From contig DAOPBR010000008.1 in NCBI GenBank assembly GCA_035395685.1, positions 1-64,000 of the forward strand: a stretch of 64,000 nt of DNA, in the 5' to 3' direction. Below the pieces are notes generated by a model that saw nothing but the letters and a program-made list of their open reading frames with translations, did not search any database and was not told where the DNA came from. The DNA is from JAKJGA01 sp029554345 (GTDB lineage: Bacteria > Spirochaetota > UBA4802 > JAFGJZ01). Both the position numbers and the translations under genes were made by a program. Position 1 is the stretch's first letter, and each line of letters starts with the position of its first letter. This document shows, piece after piece, positions 16,400-26,339 of this stretch.

Positions 16400-16783
16400 T
16401 CATTGCTTGCTTCGTAAAACTTTATTTATCGTTTCAAGAAGCTTTTCAGGCGGAAATGGTTTAACCATCCATCCCTTAACACCGGCATTACGCCCTTCCT
16501 CCCTCAGTTCTTCCGAAGATTCGGTTGTAAGCATTATAACAGGTGTAGTCGAATTAATAAAATATTCTTTATAATTTTTAAGTCTTTCAGCAAATGTCAA
16601 TCCGTCCGTATTGGGCATATTTACATCCGATATTATCAGATCAAAGCGTTTCGATACACACTTTTCAAGAGCTTCATCCCCGTCTGATGCCTCAGTCACA
16701 TTATACCCGTTATTAGAGAGCACAAACGATAACGCCTGACGTATTGAAGCGGCATCATCGACTATGAGAATTTCTTTCGGCAT
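16400..16783 (-). CDS. CheY-like single-domain response regulator
   Basis: 127 residues, one receiver domain. The acidic pair D9-D10 (ILIVDDAAS), phospho-acceptor D53 (LIISDVNMP), switch threonine (VIMLTTES) and conserved lysine (VKPFPP) are all present, so it should be phosphorylatable. No output domain. GGAGATGATTT precedes the ATG. It is first in a pair with the MCP-like protein. Confidence 0.92.
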   Translation of the reverse strand: MPKEILIVDDAASIRQALSFVLSNNGYNVTEASDGDEALEKCVSKRFDLIISDVNMPNTDGLTFAERLKNYKEYFINSTTPVIMLTTESSEELREEGRNAGVKGWMVKPFPPEKLLETINKVLRSKQ

Positions 16784-16867
16784 AAATCATCTCCACGACA
16801 GCATATTAAGTTTAATGCCAGGCAAAATAAAAATCAATATAATATTGAACTGTTTAAAATGGCTTTA

Positions 16868-18688
16868 TCAAGAAGGCATTCCGAAAAGATAACCCTGAGC
16901 AAACTGAATATTGTTTTTCTTTACGATATCAAGAAGGCTTTCGCTCTCAACATATTCGGCAACTATCTGTTTTCCGCTTTTATGACAGAATGACGAAATA
17001 CTTTCTATCATCGTCAGAGCATTCGGATCCAGCTCGGCCGAACGGATAAGAGAACCGTCTATTTTTACAATATCAAAAGAAAGATTCAGCAGATTGCAGA
17101 AATTCGAGTACCCTGATCCGAAATCATCAATGGCGATTTTGCCGCCTTTTTCCTTAACCTTCGCGATGAAATTTCTGCATATATCAATCTCGACAAGTTC
17201 CTCGCTTTCAATAATTTCTATTATCAGTTTTCCTTTTCTGTTTTCAACTTCACGGCAGATAGAAAGAACATCTTCCATAAAACCAGGATGAGAAATATCA
17301 CTGAGAGTAATATTTACAGACACGTCAGTATCACCCTGAAGAAGTCTGTTTCTGACTGATTTCAGGACAGCACGCGTCAGTTCATTATAAAGCCCGGTAT
17401 TTTTTGCAATAGCAAGATAGGGATATATGGAAGAATATCCCGACTTAGTTTTTACGCGGAGAAGAGCCTCATGCCATTTAATTTCTCCGGTAAGACTGTC
17501 CACGACCGGCTGATATACAGTTTTCAAGGAAGCATTTTTTATATTATCAAAAAGTTCATTGTAAAGCCTGGCTGAGCTCATAACTCTTTCTTTTTCTTTG
17601 ACATGATTTTCATCATAGACGTAAACATTATGAAAAAGTTTATCAGCCATATTAAGCGCGAGATCTGATTTCAAAAGGGCTCTTGAGAAATCACCTGAAA
17701 GATTTACAGAAGCACCGATTCTGTAAGTAAGATATATTTCCATTCCGCCGGCATCCATTCTGTACGACAGAAGTTCAAACCACATCAGATCGAGAAGAAA
17801 TTTAGCGTTTTCATTCGATTTATCCTTGTCATCAAATGGAATAATTACTCCGAATTCATGCCCTACCAGCTTGTAACAGGAATAACCGTCGCGTTCGCAG
17901 ATTTCTGAAAGAACTCCGGCAACATACTGAAGTATTTTTTCTGAACTTTTATATCCGAATAAAGAAGAGATGTCGGGAAAATTCTGAATCTTTATTATTG
18001 CAAGTATGAAATCCTTTTTTTTAGGGAGATTTCGCATCAGAGAGTTTTTATTGGGCAGATTGAGCATCTTATCAAATACGACAGCCTGCATAATCTTTTT
18101 CAGAATTTTTTCATCATAAGAACCGCGTGAATAGAAAAGAAGCATAACCAGAGGAACCGAAAATACCGCACCGGTAAAGTTATTCATATTTAAGTTCATA
18201 AACCGGCTTAAAATGCTCATGTCTGTAAACAGTAGACTAAAAAACAATATAATCGCAGTGTAAAGGGTAATGGAAATTATGCCTCTCACCGTGCCGTTAA
18301 AATAAAATGAAAATGGAATAAATATAATTAGAACCACAATAGCTGTTAAAATCTGAGAAAAAGAAATTATTGAAAGAATAGAAACAGATAAAGCCAGAAA
18401 CATGCTGAAATAAGGAGACATCCTCGGCACTTTGGAAACTCCGAAAAAATAAAACAGCGCCGCTCCCGATAAAAGAAGCATTATAATTAAATCTGCCGGA
18501 ATGAAAATTCCTGAAGCAAAATAATATGAAACTGACTGACATGCTGAAAAAATCAGCACGCACAATGAAGTTATTAACATTACTTTTTTCTTGTTATAGA
18601 AAAGAGAAATCGCAGCTCCGGACTTGCCACAGTAACCGTTTACAGATTCTGAGTCATCAATATCATCAACACATTCATAGACAGCCAT
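16868..18688 (-). CDS. Membrane EAL-domain protein with degenerate GGDEF
   Basis: 606 residues. About six hydrophobic helices (residues ~35-200) precede a GGDEF-type domain whose signature is GHEFG instead of GGDEF, so it is probably not a cyclase. The C-terminal EAL domain is well kept: HEALLR (EAL motif), IEIIESE, IDDFGSGYSNF, KIDGSLI, AEYVESE and QGYLFG. It is therefore a likely c-di-GMP phosphodiesterase, with the GGDEF domain possibly regulatory. The ATG at 18688 follows GGATGG; an upstream TTG at 18727 is less likely. Confidence 0.88.
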   Translation of the reverse strand: MAVYECVDDIDDSESVNGYCGKSGAAISLFYNKKKVMLITSLCVLIFSACQSVSYYFASGIFIPADLIIMLLLSGAALFYFFGVSKVPRMSPYFSMFLALSVSILSIISFSQILTAIVVLIIFIPFSFYFNGTVRGIISITLYTAIILFFSLLFTDMSILSRFMNLNMNNFTGAVFSVPLVMLLFYSRGSYDEKILKKIMQAVVFDKMLNLPNKNSLMRNLPKKKDFILAIIKIQNFPDISSLFGYKSSEKILQYVAGVLSEICERDGYSCYKLVGHEFGVIIPFDDKDKSNENAKFLLDLMWFELLSYRMDAGGMEIYLTYRIGASVNLSGDFSRALLKSDLALNMADKLFHNVYVYDENHVKEKERVMSSARLYNELFDNIKNASLKTVYQPVVDSLTGEIKWHEALLRVKTKSGYSSIYPYLAIAKNTGLYNELTRAVLKSVRNRLLQGDTDVSVNITLSDISHPGFMEDVLSICREVENRKGKLIIEIIESEELVEIDICRNFIAKVKEKGGKIAIDDFGSGYSNFCNLLNLSFDIVKIDGSLIRSAELDPNALTMIESISSFCHKSGKQIVAEYVESESLLDIVKKNNIQFAQGYLFGMPS

Positions 18689-18889
18689 AGAACCATCCGA
18701 TAAGAATAAACTGCAATAACAGACCAATCAGACGGCAAAATCTTCATAAAGTCAAGAAAAAGTTTAATATGAGGGAATGAGTTTATTTCGACAATACAGC
18801 TTCATAGATTAAATACAGTTTACAGGTTTAGCAGTTTTAAAAATTTTTAACGTTTAATGAAATACATTAAATGAAAACGTTTGCCGGGT

Positions 18890-19786
18890 TTACTCATGTA
18901 ATTCACAACGTTTCCAGCTTATCCGTAGAATACATTTATAAACAAGAGTAACAATTATCAATAAACTTAGTGTTATTACTATTTTTTTAAAAAAAAATTT
19001 AACCAAATAATCATCATAAATGCAATATAAAGGTGAAAAAAGAATTCCAATATCTAACGCAAAATAAGTAAGAATAATTTTAAAAGGGGATACTGCTTTT
19101 TGTTTTTTTCTATGAGAAATAAGATTAAATAAAACATAACCCACTACAACAATCACAAAAAAAGCCGTTAACAGATATACTTGAGTAATACCATTCATCA
19201 GACTGAAGATATAATTCGAAATCAGAATAAACATAAAAAGTATTGTTGATGAATAAAAATATCTGACTTCAGGATTATCATGAATGATCTGATTAAATGA
19301 TAATTGATCAAAAAATTTAATCACATGTTTTAATTTTGAATATTTATCAAGGTTGTCACTATCTTGACATATTTCGTGATAGAATTCTTTCAAACATAAA
19401 GTAAAAATTAGCAACATCAAGCAAAATATAACTGTCGGAAGAACAATAATAAACAATACAAAACCCATTGATAAAAAAAGTGATGGAATCAAACCGCCGA
19501 AAAACATAACACTTGCAATAAAAAATATTAATCTTATCTTTTTGATAAAAGAATCCATAAAATATAATTTCCGTTTAAAATAAAACCAAATTACTGTCAC
19601 AAATAATAAGTTAACGATTGCAGATATAACGTAAACAATTTCGACTTCAGGTTTTATTACAATGATAAATATTGTCACAATAGTTCTTATAGCCAAAAAC
19701 AGCAAAGAAAACAAAAGAAATCGTGACCAGAATGGAAACTCTTTATCTTTATCAGTTTCCTGCATAAGTTTATTATCCAAAACCAT
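18890..19786 (-). CDS. Polytopic membrane protein of unknown function
   Basis: 298 residues with about eight hydrophobic segments in two blocks separated by a charged loop near residues 145-170 (FYHEICQDSDNLDKYSK). I do not recognise it. AGGCGG precedes the ATG. It is last of three minus-strand genes with short spacers (18 and about 45 bp), whose composition looks more AT-rich than the neighbours. No conserved charged motif inside membrane segments suggests transport. Confidence 0.6.
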   Translation of the reverse strand: MVLDNKLMQETDKDKEFPFWSRFLLFSLLFLAIRTIVTIFIIVIKPEVEIVYVISAIVNLLFVTVIWFYFKRKLYFMDSFIKKIRLIFFIASVMFFGGLIPSLFLSMGFVLFIIVLPTVIFCLMLLIFTLCLKEFYHEICQDSDNLDKYSKLKHVIKFFDQLSFNQIIHDNPEVRYFYSSTILFMFILISNYIFSLMNGITQVYLLTAFFVIVVVGYVLFNLISHRKKQKAVSPFKIILTYFALDIGILFSPLYCIYDDYLVKFFFKKIVITLSLLIIVTLVYKCILRISWKRCELHE

Positions 19787-19804
19787 TACCGCCTATTGAT
19801 GTAT

Positions 19805-20371
19805 TCAGAAATCTATTTCTTTCGATATTCTTCTTGTAAGCAGTTTTGTTCCGCTTATCGAATATTCTCCAGAAGCATCCTCGACAATAAAATTGTATTT
19901 CAGTTTCAGATGTCTATGATAAAAATTAACGCCGTCAATTATAACATAAACTGTCGGATCATTAAAATCCTTATCAATTGATAACCGGCTGTTCAACATC
20001 CTGTAATCCAGGTTTTTCATTGAACCAGTCGTCATTGATAAACTGTATGTTGTCGGAGATATTAATACATCATTATGATAGAGTTCATATTCCAAGTTCT
20101 TTATTACAGGATCTTTTATATTATCATCGATAATCTGAAACTCTGTCATGAGAGATTCTCTGCCGGTGTCAGGATAAGTCCAATGTGCTGAAATTATTCT
20201 ATGCAGATAATAAACCCTAAAATACTTATTCCCGGAATAATCATTTCCATCTGCATCAACATACCGTGTTTCCTGACTCATTAAAAGCAAAAATAAAAGA
20301 TATAATAGCAGAAAAAAAACAAATACAAAAGCTGAGAAAAGAAAAAACAATTTACTTCTGATATTTTTCAA
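19805..20371 (-). CDS. Membrane-anchored exported protein of unknown function, TTG start
   Basis: 188 residues. An N-terminal basic stretch and one long hydrophobic segment (residues ~8-32) anchor a mostly beta-type extracytoplasmic part (VYYLHRIISAHWTYPDTG, DPTVYVIIDGVNFYHRHLKL). No family recognised. No ATG lies near the start; TTG at 20371 sits 7 nt after GGAG and is preferred over TTG at 20377. It is the middle gene of a three-gene cluster. Confidence 0.55.
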   Translation of the reverse strand: MKNIRSKLFFLFSAFVFVFFLLLYLLFLLLMSQETRYVDADGNDYSGNKYFRVYYLHRIISAHWTYPDTGRESLMTEFQIIDDNIKDPVIKNLEYELYHNDVLISPTTYSLSMTTGSMKNLDYRMLNSRLSIDKDFNDPTVYVIIDGVNFYHRHLKLKYNFIVEDASGEYSISGTKLLTRRISKEIDF

Positions 20372-20416
20372 ATTCAATCTCCGAAGTTTAGAACAATATT
20401 ATTTCATAATGCCAAG

Positions 20417-21355
20417 TCATTTTATTTTTTTCGGGAAAACAATATTACTCTTAATAATCTTTTCATCTACACTCTCAATGTAATAAAAACCGGCTTTCTG
20501 CAATAAATGTATTTCGGCTTCCATTGTCGCATCCAAATCAAATGAATCAGGATTTATTTCATTGAACTGCTTCTGTGTAAAACCAGAAATGCGGTATTTA
20601 CTAACGATAGATGAAACTTCATCTGCACGGATTATTGATCCTTCTGCATATTCTGCTCTATACCAATATTTCCGTGTTAAATATATTTTATATATTTTAT
20701 CTGATTTCTTTTCAATTTTAGCAATCTTATCATAAACAAACCGGTCATAAAGTAAAAAGAAATATTCAGATCTGACACCGCCGTCGTTTAAAAGAGAAAT
20801 AGATAATCTTTGATACAACTCACCGGAAAGAATCTTTTTATAATTTTCTTCTATTGAATCAACTACAGCTTTTCCATAAGCATCAAAATTCCGATGTAAA
20901 TAATCGTGTTTATTATTCATCAACAGATCAATAGCCTTTTTCGGAAAACCAAAATATGCACGAATCAGTTCTTCCGCGTCTAAATAATTCCGAACATCAA
21001 GTTCCTTACAGTATTTATCATAAAGCACTTGATATTCCGATGCGATTTCCGACATTTTCCCCTTATGACTTTCAATACCGCCGCTGTAGACATAACCTTC
21101 AATGCCTTTAATTTTTACTTTTGACCATTTAGTATAGAATTTCATTCCGCGCAAAATTACAGGATGATAATTCCCGAGATCACGTTCCAGTATTTCAACT
21201 TCATCTCCTTCTTTCAAAAAAGTAATTATTTCCGATAAAGCCGATGGTTCTTTTCTTACAGAAAGCTGATCAACCCAGCAATACTCAGCAGAACCGGCAT
21301 TGACATTTGAATAAATGCTTAGAATCAAAGTGAAAATAATTAAATATCTTTTCAT
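20417..21355 (-). CDS. Exported SH3-like-domain protein
   Basis: 312 residues with a signal peptide (MKRYLIIFTLILSIYSNVNA). Residues about 25-95 resemble a bacterial SH3 domain (DQLSVRKEPSALSEIITFLK, KEGDEVEILERD, SKVKIKGIEGYVYSGGI), often found in cell-wall-associated proteins. The remaining ~215 residues are helical and unrecognised. It is first of a cluster with two unknown membrane proteins, which may work with it at the envelope. Confidence 0.65.
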   Translation of the reverse strand: MKRYLIIFTLILSIYSNVNAGSAEYCWVDQLSVRKEPSALSEIITFLKEGDEVEILERDLGNYHPVILRGMKFYTKWSKVKIKGIEGYVYSGGIESHKGKMSEIASEYQVLYDKYCKELDVRNYLDAEELIRAYFGFPKKAIDLLMNNKHDYLHRNFDAYGKAVVDSIEENYKKILSGELYQRLSISLLNDGGVRSEYFFLLYDRFVYDKIAKIEKKSDKIYKIYLTRKYWYRAEYAEGSIIRADEVSSIVSKYRISGFTQKQFNEINPDSFDLDATMEAEIHLLQKAGFYYIESVDEKIIKSNIVFPKKIK

Positions 21356-21662
21356 ATTACTTTATTTCCTTAACTTTAAAATATTATTCAAGAATAATAT
21401 TTTCATAATTACATCATCTTTTAATTTTTTTTCACATCAATCTCCAGAAATATATTTCCGGATACTGGAAATCATAAAACTCTCCTAGAGAGACAATGAA
21501 TTTGGCTGGTCCTGAAAAAAACACCTTCCGGAAACGTGAAATTTTAAAAAAGAGATAAACTCGAAATCAAAGACGGAAAAATTAAAGTTAAATAAGTTTT
21601 ATTTCTTTTAACAAAAATAACCGGCATTATCTGCCGGTTTTTTATTCGTTAGAAAATTAATA
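21356..21662. other. Intergenic stretch between GH3 and the SH3-like gene
   Basis: No gene of normal length. On the plus strand a short frame ending at 21596 reads DKLEIKDGKIKVK then stops, which looks like the tail of a lost protein. The stretch also holds the terminator at 21619-21639. Confidence 0.3.
21619..21639. terminator. Terminator after the glycosidase operon
   Basis: AACCGGCA/TGCCGGTT stem with 5-nt loop. T-rich sequence follows on both strands, so it may act bidirectionally. It lies about 25 bp after the stop of the GH3 gene. Confidence 0.75.
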
Positions 21663-23447
21663 TTACCAGCTGAGTCCGTATCCGCAGTCAAACAATGCTT
21701 TCTTGCCGTCGCCTTTGTTGATTGGAATATCCTTCATCGAAGCCGGCCATGAAAACGGAAGCTTTCCTTTAGGCTTATGATCTCCGAATAGAACATCGGC
21801 GATTCCGTCAGCTTCAGTTCCGGGAAGCCAAACTGCGACAAATGCCTTTGATTTCGTAATCACTTCCGTAACAGGCATCGGTCTTCCGCTTATAAATATT
21901 ACAGCGAAATCTTTTCCGCTCTTTTTTATCTTGTCAAACAGATCCTCGTCAGACGGGTTCAAAGTCAGTTCTGTACGGTCGCCCTTAAATTCGGCATAAG
22001 GGGTCTCGCCGAGAACGACTATTATTTTATCAGCGCCGTCTATGCCGCTTCCGTCTTTCGAATAAACAACTTCAGTGTTTTTTGAAACAGCATTTTTGAA
22101 AGCTGTTACGATATCCGTTCCCTGTGTCACCTTTCCGGTCGAACCCTGCCAGTCAATAGTCCAACCGCCGCACTGCGAACCTATATCAGATGCACGCTCC
22201 CCGCAAAGAACAATCTTCTTTAAATCTTTTTTAAGAGGAAAATAATTTTCATTTTTAAGAACAACAAGCGATTCACGGACAGCTTCTCTCGCAACTGCAC
22301 GGTGTTCAGCCGAACCGACCTTTGAAGCGGCTTCCTTATCTGAATAAGGCGAATCGAATAATCCGGTCTTATACTTAACATAAAGAATTCTACGGACAGC
22401 GTCATTTATTCTTTCTTCGCTTACTTTCTTTTCGTTAACAAGCTCAGTCAGATTAGTGATGAAAGTCTTATAATCATAAGGGATCATGACCATGTCTATT
22501 CCGGCATTAATTCCCTTTTCAACCGTTTCTTTTGAAGTTCCGCCAAGCTGCTTGAGCGCGTCAAAATCGCTTATGATAAACCCTTTGAATTTAAGTTCAT
22601 TCTTCAAAACATCGGTGAGCCAGTAACGGTTTCCGTGCATCTTCTCGCCTTTTATACTGCTGTATGAAGCCATTATTGTAAGAACTCCGTTCTTAACTGC
22701 ATCCTCATACGCCGGCAGAAATTTGTCGCGGATTTCTTTTTCGCTCATGACGCAGTCGCCCTGATCGATTCCGTACTGAGTTCCGCCGTCGCCGATAAAG
22801 TGTTTCGCGCAAGCTGCGATTCCGTTGGTTTCAAAAGAATCCTGAAGTCCGCGCACTTCGGCGGCACCGAGAGCTGCAACAATACTACCGTCCTCGCTGA
22901 AACCTTCGTATGTTCTTCCCCATCTTTCATCAAGAGGAACTGCCACGCACGGAGAAAAAGCCCAGCGGAATCCGCTAGCTCTTGATTCAAATGCCGTTAT
23001 GCGCGCGACCTTCTCGACGAGCGAGGGATTATTCGCGGCTCCCAAACCTATATGATGAGGAAAAATCACCGCGTTCATGGTTTTATTTGAACCGTGAAGC
23101 GAATCGATGCCGTAAATAACCGGAATAGCGAGTCTCGTTTTAAGCGCCATTGACTGAACACGGTCGCAGTATTCAGCCCACCCTTTTGCGTTAATATCAG
23201 AAGGCATCGCGTCACCGCCGCTTAGAACAGAACCGATACCGTATTCAGTAATATCAGCAAAATTGACAACAGACGAATCTATCTGAGCCATCTGGCCGAT
23301 TTTTTCAGCCAGAGTCATTTTCGCAAGAAGTTCATCCGCTTTCTTGAAAGCGATTTCATCACTTATGTTTTCCGGTGCTTTCTTCTTCGAACATGCCCCG
23401 GCTGAAATAATTAAAAGCAGGGCAAAGAGAGATAATATTTTTTTCAT
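21663..23447 (-). CDS. GH3 family glycoside hydrolase, lipoprotein
   Basis: 594 residues. The signal MKKILSLFALLLIISAGAC with Cys19 makes it a lipoprotein, so it acts at the envelope. GH3 landmarks are MTLAEKIGQMAQI, IPVIYGIDSLHG, PCVAVPLDERWGRTYEGF, AACAKHFIGDGG, the nucleophile Asp in GFIISDFDAL, and the C-terminal domain with VVLGETPYAEFKGDRTEL (likely acid/base region) and GRPMPV. The architecture matches beta-glucosidases and 1,3-1,4-glucan exohydrolases. It overlaps the GH1 gene by 4 bp and is last in the operon. Confidence 0.93.
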   Translation of the reverse strand: MKKILSLFALLLIISAGACSKKKAPENISDEIAFKKADELLAKMTLAEKIGQMAQIDSSVVNFADITEYGIGSVLSGGDAMPSDINAKGWAEYCDRVQSMALKTRLAIPVIYGIDSLHGSNKTMNAVIFPHHIGLGAANNPSLVEKVARITAFESRASGFRWAFSPCVAVPLDERWGRTYEGFSEDGSIVAALGAAEVRGLQDSFETNGIAACAKHFIGDGGTQYGIDQGDCVMSEKEIRDKFLPAYEDAVKNGVLTIMASYSSIKGEKMHGNRYWLTDVLKNELKFKGFIISDFDALKQLGGTSKETVEKGINAGIDMVMIPYDYKTFITNLTELVNEKKVSEERINDAVRRILYVKYKTGLFDSPYSDKEAASKVGSAEHRAVAREAVRESLVVLKNENYFPLKKDLKKIVLCGERASDIGSQCGGWTIDWQGSTGKVTQGTDIVTAFKNAVSKNTEVVYSKDGSGIDGADKIIVVLGETPYAEFKGDRTELTLNPSDEDLFDKIKKSGKDFAVIFISGRPMPVTEVITKSKAFVAVWLPGTEADGIADVLFGDHKPKGKLPFSWPASMKDIPINKGDGKKALFDCGYGLSW

Positions 23448-24796
23448 ATAGCTTCTCCGTTTGTTTCAATGACTTTCTTATACCAAAGCGCCGAATCCTT
23501 AAGAGTACGCTTCTGTGTTTTGTAATCAACATGAATCAGTCCGAAGCGCTCTGTATATCCGTAAGCCCATTCGAAATTATCAGTCAGTGACCAATGAAAA
23601 TATCCGTCGACAGGTACGCCTTCATCCGCAGCCTTCTTCAGGCTTGAAAGATATCTTTCAAGAAAATCAATTCTCTGCGCGTCATGAACATGGCCGTCGC
23701 GGAAAACCCAGTCATGAGAAGACATTCCGTTTTCGGCAATCACTATCGGTTTTCCGTATCTTTCGTAAAGAAATTTTGCTCCCCAGTAAAGGCTTTCGGG
23801 AACTACCGGCCAGCCGATTGCAGTGCGAGCATATCCTGCGTCATGATAAATTCTTTTAATCTGATTGTTATCTTCGCCTGAAACGGAAAAACCCTGATAT
23901 ATATTTACACCGCAGTAATCAAGATTCTGATTAATGGTTTTCATATCGCCGTCTTTTATTTCAGGCATGAACTCCGCGTATCTCGAAAAAGTATCATCTG
24001 AATAATTTCCTTTATATACGGGATCAAGCCATAGATCAAGACTCCATATATTCTGAAGTTCACCTGTAAAATTTCCTCTGACTGCAGCATCAATATCGCG
24101 CGGAGAATTTGTCGCCGGACAGCAAACCGATGCCGGAGGAGCAAAACCTATTTTAACAGGATTCTTTGCCGCGCCTCTGATCGCCTGAACGCTTTTTCCG
24201 TGCGCAAGCAGTGCGTTATGAATGATTTCAAATATCTGCTTCATTCCGAGCTTGTCGCCCGGTGCATGAATTCCGTCCTTGTGGCCAAGATTGACGAAGC
24301 AATGCGGCTCGTTTAGCGTGAACCAGTTATTCACCCTGTCTGAAAGTTTTTCAGCAACGATACGGGAATAATCCGCGAACCAGTCAGACGATGAAGGATT
24401 CAGCCAGCCGCCCTGCTTATAAAGAGCATACGGATAATCCCAGTGAAAAAGAGTCACCCACGGATCGACACCGTTTGCAATCAGTTCATCAACCAGGCGG
24501 TCGTAGAAATCAAGCCCTTCTTTGTTGATCTTGCCTGTTTCAAAATTAATAACCCGCGGCCATGACACAGAAAATCTATACGCCTGAAGACCGATCTGTT
24601 TCATCAGAGAAACATCTTCTTTATAAAGCCTTATATGATCGCACGCTACATCGCCGTTTGATTTATCAAATATGGTATTTTCTTTGCGGGTGAATGTATC
24701 CCACACAGAAAGCCCCTTTCCGCCGTCCTTATAAGCACCTTCTATCTGATACGAAGCTGATGCAGCCCCCCAGACAAAATCTTTTTTAAAACCCAT
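23444..24796 (-). CDS. GH1 family beta-glucosidase
   Basis: 450 residues, usual length, no signal peptide, so cytoplasmic. GH1 motifs are the N-terminal FVWGAASASYQIEGA, acid/base Glu in TLNEPHCF, and nucleophile Glu in VIAENGMSS, with DNFEWAYGYTERFGLIHVD near the end. It hydrolyses beta-glucosides or cello-oligosaccharides taken up after extracellular cleavage. It starts 23 bp after the GH51 gene and overlaps GH3 by 4 bp. Confidence 0.95.
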   Translation of the reverse strand: MGFKKDFVWGAASASYQIEGAYKDGGKGLSVWDTFTRKENTIFDKSNGDVACDHIRLYKEDVSLMKQIGLQAYRFSVSWPRVINFETGKINKEGLDFYDRLVDELIANGVDPWVTLFHWDYPYALYKQGGWLNPSSSDWFADYSRIVAEKLSDRVNNWFTLNEPHCFVNLGHKDGIHAPGDKLGMKQIFEIIHNALLAHGKSVQAIRGAAKNPVKIGFAPPASVCCPATNSPRDIDAAVRGNFTGELQNIWSLDLWLDPVYKGNYSDDTFSRYAEFMPEIKDGDMKTINQNLDYCGVNIYQGFSVSGEDNNQIKRIYHDAGYARTAIGWPVVPESLYWGAKFLYERYGKPIVIAENGMSSHDWVFRDGHVHDAQRIDFLERYLSSLKKAADEGVPVDGYFHWSLTDNFEWAYGYTERFGLIHVDYKTQKRTLKDSALWYKKVIETNGEAI

Positions 24797-24819
24797 GTTA
24801 CCTCCGCAGTAAAAACATA

Positions 24820-26319
24820 TTACTTAACTCTAAACTTTACAGTATTCCATGACAATGGCGGAAGAACCACAGAGATTTTTCCCGCGCTGTCAACAACAGG
24901 CATCGTCATTGCTTCACGTGGAAGCACTTTTTCGGGTTCGGCGAAAGAATTTTTAGCATGAAGATCCGTTCCGCTCATTTCCGAATGGCTTAAAAATTCA
25001 ACCTCCCCGAACGAGCGCAGATCAACTGAAAATTCAGCCGAATCATTATTGAAAGAGTTTAACGCGAAGAGCGTGATGACACCCTTTTCTTCCTGATAAA
25101 TAAGAGACGACTGAACTCCCGGAACCGCACCGTACATCGGCGTTTCTTTTTCCGGAGAATTGACAAAAGTTTTTAATACTTTTCCGCCTGCGCATCCGGC
25201 AGCCTGAACGAAAGGATAGTATGTCGTCTGCTTGAAAATTCCTCCGCCCGGTTTGGTCATAACAGGAGCTATAACGTTCACAAGCTGGGCAAGACACGCC
25301 ATCTTGACCATGTCGCAGTTATTAAGCAATGTGCAGACAAGTCCGCCGAAAACAAGCGAATCGAGAAGCGAATAATTGTCTTCAAGAAGTTCAGGCGCTT
25401 TCTGCCACGGATGATCGGTCTGATTCTGCATGTACCAGATATTCCATTCGTCAAAAGAAAGAAACACCTGCTTCTTCGATCTTGTCTTTGCCTTAACATA
25501 GCCGACTGTTCCGGCGATTGTTTTTATAAATGAATCCATATCGTAAAATGACGCTAGAAAATCGTCATCATTGCCTTCGTTTTCATAATATCTGTGCAGA
25601 GAAAGATAATCTGCATATTCATAAAGATGCTCTAAAACTGTTCTGTCCCATTCCGGATACGTCGGGATGCGCGTAGTCGAGCTTCCGCACGCAACGAGTT
25701 TTATTGAAGGATCTACAAGACGCATAATCTTCGCGGTCTCTCTCGCCTTTTTTCCGTAATCATCCGAAGTCATCTGTCCAATCTGCCACGGCCCGTCCAT
25801 TTCATTTCCGAGACACCATACTTTTATATTATGCGGATCCTTGTGACCGTTTGCGATACGCATATCGCTCCAGTATGTGCCTGAAGGATGATTGCAGTAT
25901 TCGACAAGTTCTGCCGCGTCCTTCGGATTTCCTGTGCCGAGGTTTACCGCTCCCATGATCCCTGCTCCGCATTCCTTTGTCCAGTCTGCAAATTCATCGA
26001 TTCCGAATTCATTCGTTTCAATTGATTTCCAAGCGAGATCAAGCCGAACGGGTCTTTTGTCTTTCGGCCCGATGCCGTCCTTCCAGTCATAATTTGAAAG
26101 AAAATTTCCGCCCGGATAACGGATAAGACCTATTTGCATATCTTTGATGCACTGAATAACATCTTTGCGGAAACCGCGCGAATCAGCCTGCGGATGACCC
26201 GGCTCATAAATTCCGTTATAAACAGCACGCCCGAGATGCTCTATAAACGAACTGAACAATTCAGTTCCTGCAGTTCCCACATAAAAATCCTTGTCAACAA
26301 CACATTTTACCTGTTTCAT
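24820..26319 (-). CDS. GH51 family alpha-L-arabinofuranosidase-type enzyme
   Basis: 499 residues, no signal peptide. Family motifs include IRYPGGNFLSNYDWKDGIGP, the acid/base Glu in CLGNEMDGPWQ and the nucleophile Glu in FLSFDEWNIWY, with a C-terminal beta domain. GH51 enzymes remove arabinofuranosyl side chains; some members cleave beta-1,4-glucan instead. The ATG at 26319 lies right after GGGGAGG. It is second in the operon, behind a GC-rich intercistronic hairpin. Confidence 0.93.
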   Translation of the reverse strand: MKQVKCVVDKDFYVGTAGTELFSSFIEHLGRAVYNGIYEPGHPQADSRGFRKDVIQCIKDMQIGLIRYPGGNFLSNYDWKDGIGPKDKRPVRLDLAWKSIETNEFGIDEFADWTKECGAGIMGAVNLGTGNPKDAAELVEYCNHPSGTYWSDMRIANGHKDPHNIKVWCLGNEMDGPWQIGQMTSDDYGKKARETAKIMRLVDPSIKLVACGSSTTRIPTYPEWDRTVLEHLYEYADYLSLHRYYENEGNDDDFLASFYDMDSFIKTIAGTVGYVKAKTRSKKQVFLSFDEWNIWYMQNQTDHPWQKAPELLEDNYSLLDSLVFGGLVCTLLNNCDMVKMACLAQLVNVIAPVMTKPGGGIFKQTTYYPFVQAAGCAGGKVLKTFVNSPEKETPMYGAVPGVQSSLIYQEEKGVITLFALNSFNNDSAEFSVDLRSFGEVEFLSHSEMSGTDLHAKNSFAEPEKVLPREAMTMPVVDSAGKISVVLPPLSWNTVKFRVK

Positions 26320-26339
26320 ATTCCTCCCCTTATAAGACA

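Noticed and set aside
21483..21600. Plus-strand fragment DKLEIKDGKIKVK as a gene
   Set aside because: Only 13 codons precede the stop, and an in-frame stop lies just upstream. At most a relic.
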